From positions 1-64,000 of the forward strand of contig NZ_FOHO01000011.1 of NCBI RefSeq assembly GCF_900111675.1: DNA of 64,000 bases, in the 5' to 3' direction. Positions 17,446-25,556 of this stretch are shown in pieces. The notes beneath the pieces are model-generated. The model searched no databases. It worked only from the letters and a program-made list of their open reading frames with translations, and was not told where the DNA came from. The DNA is from Paracoccus homiensis. GTDB taxonomy: Bacteria > Pseudomonadota > Alphaproteobacteria > Rhodobacterales > Rhodobacteraceae. Within the stretch, counting starts at the first letter, position 1; every line of letters begins with the position of its first letter. Position numbers and translations under genes: made by a program.

Positions 17446-17907
17446 TCAGCCCTTGTTGTATTTCGCATCGACCTCGTCGATGGCGTTCACGTTGCCGGCG
17501 GATTTGCCGGCGGCGTCGAAATTCATCGTCTCGGCCAGCCACGCGTCGGCGATGGTCTTGGCGACCTCGGCGCCGATCACGCGGGCGCCCATGGTGATGA
17601 CCTGCGCGTTGTTTGACAGCGCGGCGCGTTCAGCCGAATAGGTGTCATGGGTCAGCGCGGCGCGGATGCCAGGCACCTTGTTGGCCGCAATGCAGACGCC
17701 GATACCGGTGCCGCAGACCAGAATCGCGCGATCATAGGTGCCGTCCAGAACCTGCGATGCGACGCGGTCCGACAGGTTTGCATAGAATGCGTCCGGGCCG
17801 GCATCGGTGCGGCTGATTTCGGACACCTCGTGCTTGTCCTTCAGGTAGTCGGCCAGAACCTTGGCCAGACCCTCGCCCGCGCTGTCACCTGCGATTGCCA
17901 GTTTCAT
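17446..17907 (-). CDS. eryI: RpiB-type isomerase (EryI-like)
   Basis: 153-residue sugar-phosphate isomerase of the RpiB/LacAB family. It shows the N-terminal [14 protein letters not shown] strand and phosphate loop, the active-site cysteine loop [22 protein letters not shown] (Cys near residue 67), and the [17 protein letters not shown] segment. In Brucella the orthologue EryI interconverts erythrulose and erythrose 4-phosphate at the end of erythritol breakdown. Adjacency to the TpiA-like gene repeats the known pairing. Ribose 5-phosphate isomerase activity is possible too. Confidence 0.85.
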   Translation of the reverse strand: MKLAIAGDSAGEGLAKVLADYLKDKHEVSEISRTDAGPDAFYANLSDRVASQVLDGTYDRAILVCGTGIGVCIAANKVPGIRAALTHDTYSAERAALSNNAQVITMGARVIGAEVAKTIADAWLAETMNFDAAGKSAGNVNAIDEVDAKYNKG

Positions 17908-17919
17908 ATCGTCTCTCCT

Positions 17920-18678
17920 TCACAGTGTCGCGGCGCAGCGCGCCAGAATGTCCAGATAACCTTTGACCTTCCAGGCGGAGCGTCCGATGAACAGCCCGTC
18001 GATATGCGGGCATTGGATCAGTTCTTCGCAGTTCTCGGGATTGACCGAGCCGCCATAAAGGCAGGGAACCTTGTGCCCCAACACATTTTGCGCAACGGCA
18101 ACAATCTCGGCCTGCCGCGCATCGGCATAATCGGCGCTGGCGGGAATTCCGTTCACGCCGATGGCCCAGACCGGTTCATAGGCCAGAAGGATCGGTGCCA
18201 GCTTCTGATCGCCGGACAGCCGCCCTAACGCGCCACGAACTTGCGCCTCCAGCACGTCCTGTGCGCGGCCCGCCTCGCGCTCGGCAAGGGTTTCGCCGAT
18301 GCAGATCAGCGGGATCAGCCCGTGGCGCACCGCGGCCTCGGCTTTCAGACCGACCGTTTCGTCGGTTTCGCCGAAATGCTCGCGCCGTTCGCTGTGGCCC
18401 AGTTCAACGATGTCCAGGTTGCAATCGGTCAGCATCAGTGGGCTGATCTCGCCCGTCCAGGCGCCGTCATCGGCCCAGTGCATGTTCTGGGCGCCGACCT
18501 TGACGCTGGTCTGTGCCAGCATCGCCTTGACCTCGCGCATGGCCGTGAAGGGCGGAATGACAAAGCGCTGGATGCGGTCGTCGCGATCGGCATCGGCGGC
18601 GGCCAGCCCTTCGGCAAAGATCCGGGCCTCGGCCAGGGTCTTGTTCATTTTCCAGCTGGTGCCGATCCAGAAGCTCAT
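17920..18678 (-). CDS. eryH: Triosephosphate-isomerase family protein (EryH-like)
   Basis: TIM-barrel isomerase of 252 residues with the full TpiA catalytic set: lysine in SWKMNKT (near residue 10), histidine in LGHSERREHFGE, glutamate in AYEPVWAIG and the phosphate loop YGGSVNPEN. In erythritol loci this paralogue (EryH, TpiB in rhizobia) isomerises tetrulose phosphate. Nothing in the active site excludes normal triosephosphate isomerase activity. Assignment to erythritol rests on the neighbours RpiB and DeoR. The start follows the DeoR stop by 11 bases. Confidence 0.85.
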   Translation of the reverse strand: MSFWIGTSWKMNKTLAEARIFAEGLAAADADRDDRIQRFVIPPFTAMREVKAMLAQTSVKVGAQNMHWADDGAWTGEISPLMLTDCNLDIVELGHSERREHFGETDETVGLKAEAAVRHGLIPLICIGETLAEREAGRAQDVLEAQVRGALGRLSGDQKLAPILLAYEPVWAIGVNGIPASADYADARQAEIVAVAQNVLGHKVPCLYGGSVNPENCEELIQCPHIDGLFIGRSAWKVKGYLDILARCAATL

Positions 18679-18689
18679 GTCGTCAATCC

Positions 18690-19463
18690 TTAGTTCGTGG
18701 GGGCCTTGGCGACGGTCAAGGCGATGCCGGCGCGATCCAGCGCCGCGCGGTCTTCGGCCGCGGGCGGTGCGTCGGTGATGATGGCGTCGAATTCCGACAG
18801 GTCGGCCAGCACATGCAGCGCCGGACGCCCGAAGCGCAGATGGTTGACCAGAAGGACGCGCCGCTCAGCCCCCTCGATCATGGCGCGCTTGGCGCGTACC
18901 ACCGGCTCGTCCATATGAAAGGCCTGCAGCCCTGACAGCGCCGGGGTCGAGATGAAGGCGATATCAGCCCGCAGGCCTGCCAACGCCTGTTCGGTCACCA
19001 GACCGAAATATCCATTGAACTTTGCACTGAAGACCCCGCCAAGCGCGATCAAGGTGACCCGCGGCGCGTCTTTCAGGTGATCCAGAACCGCCGCATTATT
19101 CGTGATCACCGTAAGCGGTGCCTTGTCGGCCAGCCGTGCACCCAGAAGCGAGGCCATGGACCCATCGTTGATCATCACGGTCATGCCCGGTTCAACCAGT
19201 TCCATCGCCGCGCGCGCCATTCGCGACTTGGCTGCGCTATCCTGAAGCTCGCGCACGCGAAAATCACTTTCGAATTGGGTACCAGTCTCGATCGTCGCGC
19301 CGCCACGAACCTTGCGCAGCAGCCCGGCCTGTTCCAGATCATCCAGATCGCGATGGATGGTCATCTTGGAAACGGCAAAGCGATCGGCCAGATCATCCAG
19401 ATCGACCGCCCGATCCTCGACCAGGATATCCATGATCGCTTGGCGGCGCTCGTCGCGCTTCAT
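18690..19463 (-). CDS. DeoR-family regulator, EryR-like
   Basis: 257-residue DeoR repressor. The helix-turn-helix is at about residues 5-55 (MKRDERRQAIMDILVEDRAV, AVSKMTIHRDLDDLEQAG); the sensor domain has MINDGSMASLLGARL and ITNNAAVLDHL. GGAGGAGGG precedes the ATG at 19463. It heads the operon of tpi, rpi, fbp and fba, as eryR/deoR heads tpiB-rpiB in rhizobia. The promoter upstream holds repeated TGTTA elements that are good candidates for its own binding site. Confidence 0.85.
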   Translation of the reverse strand: MKRDERRQAIMDILVEDRAVDLDDLADRFAVSKMTIHRDLDDLEQAGLLRKVRGGATIETGTQFESDFRVRELQDSAAKSRMARAAMELVEPGMTVMINDGSMASLLGARLADKAPLTVITNNAAVLDHLKDAPRVTLIALGGVFSAKFNGYFGLVTEQALAGLRADIAFISTPALSGLQAFHMDEPVVRAKRAMIEGAERRVLLVNHLRFGRPALHVLADLSEFDAIITDAPPAAEDRAALDRAGIALTVAKAPTN

Positions 19464-19531
19464 ACCCCCTCCTCCAGAGAAGACCCCGAGTCGTCTCTGG
19501 GCTGTTTGTAACATCGGGCGCGGCTAACGCA

Positions 19532-19566
19532 ACATAATTTCTGTTACTTTGTGATGTTAATTGTTA
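19532..19566 (-). promoter_or_regulatory. Promoter and TGTTA repeats for the eryR-tpi-rpi-fbp-fba operon
   Basis: On the minus strand TTAACA (19560-19555) and TTATGT (19537-19532) are separated by exactly 17 bases, a good sigma-70 arrangement about 70 bases before the start codon. TGTTA occurs at 19542-19546, 19555-19559 and 19562-19566, and inverted at 19509-19513, so the repeats straddle the -35 box as expected of a DeoR operator. The rest of the gap, 19567-19798, shows no gene or clear signal. Confidence 0.55.
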
Positions 19567-19798
19567 AGATATTGCGTCCGCTGACACCTGCCCAATCATG
19601 TTGCCGTCATCGATTTCCTGGCCAAAGCCCTTTTCCCGTCTGCCTTTCAGAAGGTTTCGGGGTGCCTGGCGGCGCTTCGTGAACGCGCCGCGGATCCGGA
19701 TGTCGGCTACCTGAGGTGCAGGGTGGCAACATGACAGCGGCCCATGCCGAAATCCATATCCGCACAGCCATCAGGAAGCGCGCTTGGTCCGCGCTGCG

Positions 19799-20554
19799 CT
19801 AGACGGCGCGCAGCGCGGGCAGGCCGACGCCCGTCGCCTCGAACCCGCCATCTGCGGCCAGCACCTGCCCGGTCACATAGGACGCCCGTTCGCTGCACAG
19901 AAACGCAATCGCCTGCGCGATTTCATCTTCGCGGCCATAGCGGTTCAGGGGAATTGCATCGTGATAGGCCGCGCGGATTTCGGGGCTGTGGACCGCCAGC
20001 GCCAGCTTGGTATCGACCGGACCGGGGGCAACACAATTGGCGCGGATGCCCTGCTGGCCCAGCTCGGCCGCCTGCTGACGGGTCAGGTGGATCACCGCCG
20101 CCTTCGATGTGCCATAAGCCACCCGCAAGGTGCTGGCCCGCAGCCCGGAAATAGAGGCGATGTTCACGATCGCACCCCCGGTCCGGGCCAGATGCGGGAT
20201 CGCCGCCTGCGAACACAGGAACACACCATCCAGATTGACCGACATGATCCGTCGCCAGATCGCCAGATCGGTTTCACCCATCGGACGGAAATCGGCGACG
20301 CCCGCATTGTTGACCAAAGCGTCGATGCCCCCAGACCAAGCGACGGCCTGATCGACCATCGCCGCCACCTGATCGGGGTCCGACACATCGCAGGGCACGG
20401 CAAGCGCATCGTCCCAGCCCTGTGCCACAAGGGCCAGTTCGTCGCTGTCAATATCAGCCAGCACCACGCGCCAGCCCTGCCCTGACATCAGCCGCGCCGT
20501 GGCCAGTCCGATACCGCGTGCGGCCCCCGTGATGATTGCGGTTTTCTTCGTCAT
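19799..20554 (-). CDS. Short-chain dehydrogenase/reductase
   Basis: Classical SDR oxidoreductase, 251 residues. The cofactor motif TGAARGIG (about residues 9-16) with an acidic residue at the end of strand two (ADIDSD) points to NAD preference. NNAG, the serine in ASISG and the YGTSK catalytic pair are intact. It is the last gene of a TRAP-transporter operon, so it probably oxidises a hydroxy group on the imported acid. The substrate is not recognisable. Confidence 0.85.
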   Translation of the reverse strand: MTKKTAIITGAARGIGLATARLMSGQGWRVVLADIDSDELALVAQGWDDALAVPCDVSDPDQVAAMVDQAVAWSGGIDALVNNAGVADFRPMGETDLAIWRRIMSVNLDGVFLCSQAAIPHLARTGGAIVNIASISGLRASTLRVAYGTSKAAVIHLTRQQAAELGQQGIRANCVAPGPVDTKLALAVHSPEIRAAYHDAIPLNRYGREDEIAQAIAFLCSERASYVTGQVLAADGGFEATGVGLPALRAV

Positions 20555-20579
20555 GACATTCCCCCTTGCCCGCCCGGGG

Positions 20580-21893
20580 CTATTTCAACCAGTGAACCAT
20601 CCACAATGACATGTCTGGGAAAGCCGCGATGACCCCCAGGCCCAGAAGCGTGGCAATCAGGAAGGGCAAGGCCCCGCGCGCAACACGCTCGATCGAGATA
20701 TTCGTCACGTTCGCGGCGACGAACAGGTTCACCCCGACAGGCGGCGTGATCAGGCCGATGGCCAGGTTGATCATGACCACAACACCGAACCAGACAGGAT
20801 CCCAGCCCAGCTCATGCATGACGGGCAGCACGATGGGCAGCGTGATGAACATCACGGTGATCGCGTCCATGAACATGCCCGCGATCAGCAGGATCAACAT
20901 GATGATCAGCAGAATCACCCATTGGTTGTCGCTGATCTGCAAAAGCCCCGTCGAATAGGTGCCCACCAGATCCTCGACCGTGATGACCCAGCCGAACAGG
21001 CCCGCATAGGCGACGATCAGCATGACCGTGGCCGATGATCCCGCGGCCTCGGCCAGCGTGTTGTAAAGCGCGGCCAGTGTCAGGCTGCGATAAATCAGCC
21101 CGCCGACCAGCAGCGCATAGACGGTAGCGACCAGCGCGGCCTCGGTCGGGGTGAAGATGCCCGAATAGATACCCCCAAGGATCACCACCGGCGTCAGCAG
21201 CCCCCAGAAGCTGTCGCGAAAGCTGCGCCACAGGCGGGTGCCATAGGGCAACCCGGCATTCGGGGCAGGCAACAGTCGGTCCAGCGTCCCGCCCGCGCCT
21301 TTGGGCGCGATGAACGGCAGAACCGCCAGCATCGTCAGGCCCATGAACAGCCCCGGAACGATCGCCGCGATGAACAGCTGCGAGATCGAGACCTCGGCAA
21401 TGACGCCGAACAGCACCAACCCGATCGACGGCGGAATGACGATGGAAAGCGCCGCGCCTGCACAGACAAGGCCCGCGGCATGTGCGCGGGAATAGCCGTC
21501 TTCCTCCATGCCTTTGATGATCATCGGCCCGATGGCTGCGACCGATGCCGGGCCAGATCCGCTGACCGCGCCCCAGAACAGGCAGACGACCGTGCCGACG
21601 ACACCCATCCCGCCGGGCAACCCGCCCACAAGCACGCGAAAGAACCGGATCATCCGTTCGGCGATGCCGGTACTGCCCATCAATGCGCCCGCAAGGATGA
21701 AGAAGGGGATCGCCAGCAATGAATAACGTGCCACCCCTGCCGTGATCAGATCGCCCGCCAGATCCAGCCCGAAGCCCATTCGCCACATCGCGTAAAGCGC
21801 CGACAGGCCAAGCGAGAACGCCACCGGCACGCGCAGCGCCAACAGCAGGAAGAACAGCACGATCATCTGCGTGCCGGGTCCGATCTCAATCAT
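20580..21893 (-). CDS. dctM: TRAP transporter large permease (DctM)
   Basis: Large membrane subunit of a TRAP transporter, 437 residues with about 12 hydrophobic segments. Family features are LLAIPFFILAGALMGSTG, GAVSGSGPASVAAIGPMI and FTPTEAALVATVYALLVGG. It uses the ion gradient to take up the acid delivered by DctP. Its start overlaps the end of the DctQ gene by eight bases, so the two are coupled. Confidence 0.9.
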   Translation of the reverse strand: MIEIGPGTQMIVLFFLLLALRVPVAFSLGLSALYAMWRMGFGLDLAGDLITAGVARYSLLAIPFFILAGALMGSTGIAERMIRFFRVLVGGLPGGMGVVGTVVCLFWGAVSGSGPASVAAIGPMIIKGMEEDGYSRAHAAGLVCAGAALSIVIPPSIGLVLFGVIAEVSISQLFIAAIVPGLFMGLTMLAVLPFIAPKGAGGTLDRLLPAPNAGLPYGTRLWRSFRDSFWGLLTPVVILGGIYSGIFTPTEAALVATVYALLVGGLIYRSLTLAALYNTLAEAAGSSATVMLIVAYAGLFGWVITVEDLVGTYSTGLLQISDNQWVILLIIMLILLIAGMFMDAITVMFITLPIVLPVMHELGWDPVWFGVVVMINLAIGLITPPVGVNLFVAANVTNISIERVARGALPFLIATLLGLGVIAAFPDMSLWMVHWLK

Positions 21894-22383
21894 GCTCCGC
21901 CTCCGCCAGCCGGTATTCTTCAACCGCGTTCTGCACGAAGCGCAGCGCGATCAGCAGAAAGGCGAAAGGCAGTGCCGCCTGATAGTACCAGGCCGGAATG
22001 CCAAGCGCATAGGATGTCAGTCCGTTGTCATAAAGCGTCCGCAGCGACATCCATGCCAGCCAGGCCGAGCCGATCAGCAACCCCACCGACAAGATCCCGG
22101 ATACCACGATCACCGCCCGTGCCAGCCTGCGGGGCAGCATCATCACCACCGCCGTCACCGCCAGATGCTGACCATGACGCGCCGCGATGGCCGCGCCAAA
22201 GACGGTCAGCAGCAGAAAGCCGTTGGTCAGCAGTTCCTCGGATGACGCCAGCGAGTAATTGGTGGCATAGCGCACAACCACATTGGCAAAGCCAAGCAGG
22301 GTCATGCCCATGAACAGAACGGCGCAAATCAACCGCTCGGCCTCGCGCGACAGGAAGGCTAGCATCGGCACCTCAAGGGACAT
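21886..22383 (-). CDS. dctQ: TRAP transporter small permease (DctQ)
   Basis: 165-residue protein with four predicted membrane helices, the standard DctQ topology; FANVVVRYATNYSLASSEEL after helix one is the conserved family region. It stabilises DctM in the membrane. It lies between the binding-protein gene and dctM in the usual P-Q-M order. Confidence 0.85.
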   Translation of the reverse strand: MSLEVPMLAFLSREAERLICAVLFMGMTLLGFANVVVRYATNYSLASSEELLTNGFLLLTVFGAAIAARHGQHLAVTAVVMMLPRRLARAVIVVSGILSVGLLIGSAWLAWMSLRTLYDNGLTSYALGIPAWYYQAALPFAFLLIALRFVQNAVEEYRLAEAEHD

Positions 22384-22417
22384 GGGCAGGGGATGTGCTG
22401 CACCCCCCGCCTCTTGG

Positions 22418-23425
22418 TTACTTCACCTGCGCGATCGCATCCTGAAAGGACGAGACCAGCTCGGGCCCGACCTTTTCAGCCCATTGATCGAAGGCAGGCT
22501 GAGTGGCCTCGCGGAAGGCGGCCAGCTCTTCCGAGGTCGGTTCATACACCTCCATCCCATTGTCGCGCAGGAAGGCGATGCCGGTTTCGGTGCCTTCGCG
22601 GCTGATCTGACGTTGGTAATCCATCGCCTCGGCGGCGGTTTCGCGCATCATGGTCTGGGTTTCGGGGTCAAGCGCGTCGAATTTCGCCTTGGACATGCCC
22701 AGGAAGATGGGGTCGTAGGAGTAATGCCATGCGGTCAGGTATTTCTGCACTTCATAGACCTGCTGCGGGATGATCACCGCGCCGATGGGGTTTTCCTGAC
22801 CATCCACCACACCCTGTTGCAGCGCGGTCATGGTTTCGGTCCACTGCATCTGCTGCGGATTGGCGCCAAGCGCGTTCATCACGTCGATATACATCGGCCC
22901 CGCGACGCGCATGTTCAGCCCCTTCATATCCTCGGGCGTCTTGACGGGCCGCGTGTTGTTCGTCACCTCGCGAAAGCCGTTTTCGCCCCAGGCCAGAACC
23001 TCGATCCCCTTGTCGCGCAGGATCTCGCGCAGCGCCTCGGCCGGGCCGCCATCTGCGGTCGTCGCATCGACCTGCTCATAGCTTTCATACATATATGGCA
23101 GTGAAAAAACCGCCATTTCCTGCACAAGAGGCGTCACGTTGATGGCCGAGGTCATCACGAAATCCAGCGCACCACGCCCGACCATATCAGCCTGCCGCAT
23201 TTGATCGCCGCCTGCCAGCTGTGCATTGGGGAAAACACGCAATGTCATATCGCCATCGCTGCGTTCGGCCAGCAACTCGCCAAAGCGTTCGGCACCCTGA
23301 TGCCAGGTCGTGCCATCGCCCGTGTTATGCGAAAGCCGCAACGTTTCCGCCATTGCCGCCCCGCCCCCAAGCGCGCCAACAAGTGCCGTGGCCAAAGCCA
23401 GCCGTCTCCATCCTGCCGTCTTCAT
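22418..23425 (-). CDS. dctP: TRAP transporter solute-binding protein (DctP)
   Basis: Periplasmic DctP-family receptor, 335 residues. The signal peptide ends at AMA (about residue 24), and the mature protein starts ETLRLSHNTGDGTTWHQGAE. The ligand region MKGLNMRVAGPMYIDVMNAL contains the arginine (LNMRVAG) that in this family salt-bridges the substrate carboxylate, so an organic acid is expected. GGAGG precedes the ATG at 23425. It is the first gene of the operon divergent from IclR. Confidence 0.88.
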   Translation of the reverse strand: MKTAGWRRLALATALVGALGGGAAMAETLRLSHNTGDGTTWHQGAERFGELLAERSDGDMTLRVFPNAQLAGGDQMRQADMVGRGALDFVMTSAINVTPLVQEMAVFSLPYMYESYEQVDATTADGGPAEALREILRDKGIEVLAWGENGFREVTNNTRPVKTPEDMKGLNMRVAGPMYIDVMNALGANPQQMQWTETMTALQQGVVDGQENPIGAVIIPQQVYEVQKYLTAWHYSYDPIFLGMSKAKFDALDPETQTMMRETAAEAMDYQRQISREGTETGIAFLRDNGMEVYEPTSEELAAFREATQPAFDQWAEKVGPELVSSFQDAIAQVK

Positions 23426-23496
23426 CGCATCCTCCCTCATGAAACCGACCACCCTCCCGTGGCTTGGTTCATATCATGAAACTTTGTAAAGGCGTC

Positions 23497-23531
23497 ATGC
23501 AAGAAAAAACTTGCATAAGGAAATGCATTTC
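23497..23531. promoter_or_regulatory. Paired palindromes in the IclR/TRAP divergent promoter
   Basis: Two perfect inverted repeats lie close together in an AT-rich gap: ATGCAAG-6-CTTGCAT at 23497-23516 and GAAATGCATTTC at 23520-23531. Placed 70-105 bases upstream of the TRAP start and about 50-90 upstream of the IclR start, they are strong candidates for the IclR operator controlling both operons. Confidence 0.6.
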
Positions 23532-23583
23532 TTCCATCATGCTTAGGATATGCGGCTTATTGCATGATGCGGGCTTACCCTTA

Positions 23584-24381
23584 ATGGTTCACAATGTAGA
23601 CCATACAGACACCGGCACGCAAAGCGTGGACCGCGCCTTGTTGCTGTTGCAGCGCATTGGCGCATGTGGCGATGATGGCGGAACGCTGGCTGGGCTGGTG
23701 GCGGATACCGGGCTGAACAAGGCCACGGTAAGGCGGCTGCTGCTGGCGCTGATCCGTGCGGGCATGGTCGAGCAGGATGATGACAGCCGCTATTATCTGG
23801 GCATGCAGCTGCAGGTGCTGGGCGCGCAGGCGTCGCGCCGCCCCAACCTGATGCGTGCCGCACAGGAAAGCGTCATGCGCCTTGGGCAGGTCACGGGCGA
23901 TGCCGCCTTGCTGACGGTCCGGCGCGGTGCCAACACATTGTGCGTGATGCGCGAAGAGGGCAGCTATCCCCTTCGGTCGCATGCGTTGGTGGCGGGGCAG
24001 ACACATCCTTTGGGGGTCGGGGCGGGATCGCTGGCGATGCTGGCCTCTCTGCCCGATGATGAAATCGCCAGCGTGCTGGCTGCCATCACGCCGGTATTGG
24101 CCGACCGTTACCCGCGTCTGCCACCCGACGAATTGATGCGCCTGATCGAACGGACCCGTACAGACGGTATCGCGCTGAATCCGGGCCTCGTGATCGACGG
24201 ATCATGGGGACTGGGCATCGCGCTGCACTATCCCGACGGGCGTCTGGCCGGCGCCCTGTCCGTCGCTGCGGTCGAGGCGCGTATGCGCCCCGACCGGCTG
24301 CCTGACCTGACCCGCCATCTGCGCGCAGAAGCCGCCCAGATCGAAACCAGACTGGCCCGAACCGCACCCCTCAAAGGATAA
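23584..24381 (+). CDS. IclR-family transcriptional regulator
   Basis: 265-residue regulator: N-terminal winged helix (about residues 12-65, SVDRALLLLQRIG, GLNKATVRRLLLALIRAGMV) and a C-terminal effector domain with RSHALVAGQTHPLGVGAGSLAM and ALNPGLVIDGSWGLGIALH. The start is uncertain, since no strong ribosome site is visible; the ATG at 23584 places the helix-turn-helix at a normal distance. It sits six bases from a thiolase gene and diverges from the TRAP operon, so it probably controls both, responding to the imported acid or its CoA ester. Confidence 0.85.
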   Translation: MVHNVDHTDTGTQSVDRALLLLQRIGACGDDGGTLAGLVADTGLNKATVRRLLLALIRAGMVEQDDDSRYYLGMQLQVLGAQASRRPNLMRAAQESVMRLGQVTGDAALLTVRRGANTLCVMREEGSYPLRSHALVAGQTHPLGVGAGSLAMLASLPDDEIASVLAAITPVLADRYPRLPPDELMRLIERTRTDGIALNPGLVIDGSWGLGIALHYPDGRLAGALSVAAVEARMRPDRLPDLTRHLRAEAAQIETRLARTAPLKG

Positions 24382-24386
24382 CCGTC

Positions 24387-25556
24387 ATGACAGACCCGAT
24401 GATCGTCGGCTGGAGCCATACCCGCTTTGGAAAATCCGACGCGCCCGACACCTGCGCCCTGATGGCCGAGGCCATTCCCGCCGCCCTTGATCACGCAGGC
24501 ATCAGCGCGGCAGATGTGGATGGCATTTTCACGGGCGTCTTCAACAACGGCTTCTCGGCGCAGGACTTTCAGGGGGCGCTGGCGGGTATGGCGGTTCCCG
24601 ATCTGGCACAGGTTCCCGCCACCCGTTACGAAAATGCCTGCGCCACCGGCTCTGCCGCGCTGTACGGCGCGATGGATTTCATCGCCGCGGGACGGGGCCG
24701 GATCGCCCTGGTCATCGGCGCGGAAAAAATGACCGCGACCCCCACGGCAGAAGTCGGCGACATCTTGCTGGGCGCCAGCTTTTGCGCCGAAGAGGCGGGC
24801 ATCGACGCCGGTTTCGCGGGCCTCTTTGGCCAGATCACGGCAAGCTATTTCCAACGCTATGGCGACCGATCGCGCGAACTGGCCATGATCGCGGCCAAGA
24901 ATCACGCAAACGGCATGTCGAACCCCTATGCGCATATGCAAAAGGACCTTGGCGTCGATTTCTGCGATACGATCTCGGACCGGAACCCGCGCGTGGCCGG
25001 TCCGCTAAGGCGCAGCGATTGTTCGCTGATTTCGGACGGGGCGGCCGTGCTGGTGCTGGCGGATGCGGACATGGCAACCACGATGCGGCGCGCCGTCGCA
25101 TTCAGGGCGCGCAGTCATGCCAACGATCCCATGGCCCTGTCGCGCCGCGATGTGCTGGAATTTCGCGCGGCCCGTTCCGCATGGGCTCAGGCGCTGGATC
25201 AGGCTGGCCTGACGCTGGACGATCTGTCGCTGGTCGAAACCCATGACTGCTTCACCATCGCCGAGATGCTGGAATACGAGGCGATGGGCCTAGCCGAACC
25301 CGGTCAGGGCCACCGCGTCATCCGCGACGGCATAACCCACCGCGACGGTCGTCTGCCGGTAAACCTGTCCGGCGGGCTGAAATCCAAGGGCCACCCCATC
25401 GGCGCCACGGGCGTCTCGCAGCATGTCATGGCGGCGATGCAACTTTGCGATGACGCGGGTCAGATGCAGCTGCCGAATGCCAGATTGGCGGGGGTCTTCA
25501 ACATGGGCGGGGCGGCCGTCACCAGTTATGTGTCCATCATGGAGCGCGTGAAATGA
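24387..25556 (+). CDS. SCP2-type thiolase / acetyl-CoA acetyltransferase-like
   Basis: 389-residue thiolase-fold enzyme for CoA-ester cleavage or condensation. The nucleophile is Cys85 in ENACATGSA; His286 lies in ETHDCF and His336 in KGHPIGATG, so the catalytic set looks complete. The sequence is of the SCP2/lipid-transfer thiolase branch rather than the PhaA type. Its stop overlaps the ligase start by four bases, so acid activation and cleavage are coupled. The substrate is unknown. Confidence 0.85.
   Translation: MTDPMIVGWSHTRFGKSDAPDTCALMAEAIPAALDHAGISAADVDGIFTGVFNNGFSAQDFQGALAGMAVPDLAQVPATRYENACATGSAALYGAMDFIAAGRGRIALVIGAEKMTATPTAEVGDILLGASFCAEEAGIDAGFAGLFGQITASYFQRYGDRSRELAMIAAKNHANGMSNPYAHMQKDLGVDFCDTISDRNPRVAGPLRRSDCSLISDGAAVLVLADADMATTMRRAVAFRARSHANDPMALSRRDVLEFRAARSAWAQALDQAGLTLDDLSLVETHDCFTIAEMLEYEAMGLAEPGQGHRVIRDGITHRDGRLPVNLSGGLKSKGHPIGATGVSQHVMAAMQLCDDAGQMQLPNARLAGVFNMGGAAVTSYVSIMERVK

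Noticed and set aside
17920..18678. TpiA as the housekeeping glycolytic copy
   Set aside because: The active site allows it, but pairing with RpiB under a DeoR gene beside eryABCD matches erythritol loci; the housekeeping copy is expected elsewhere.
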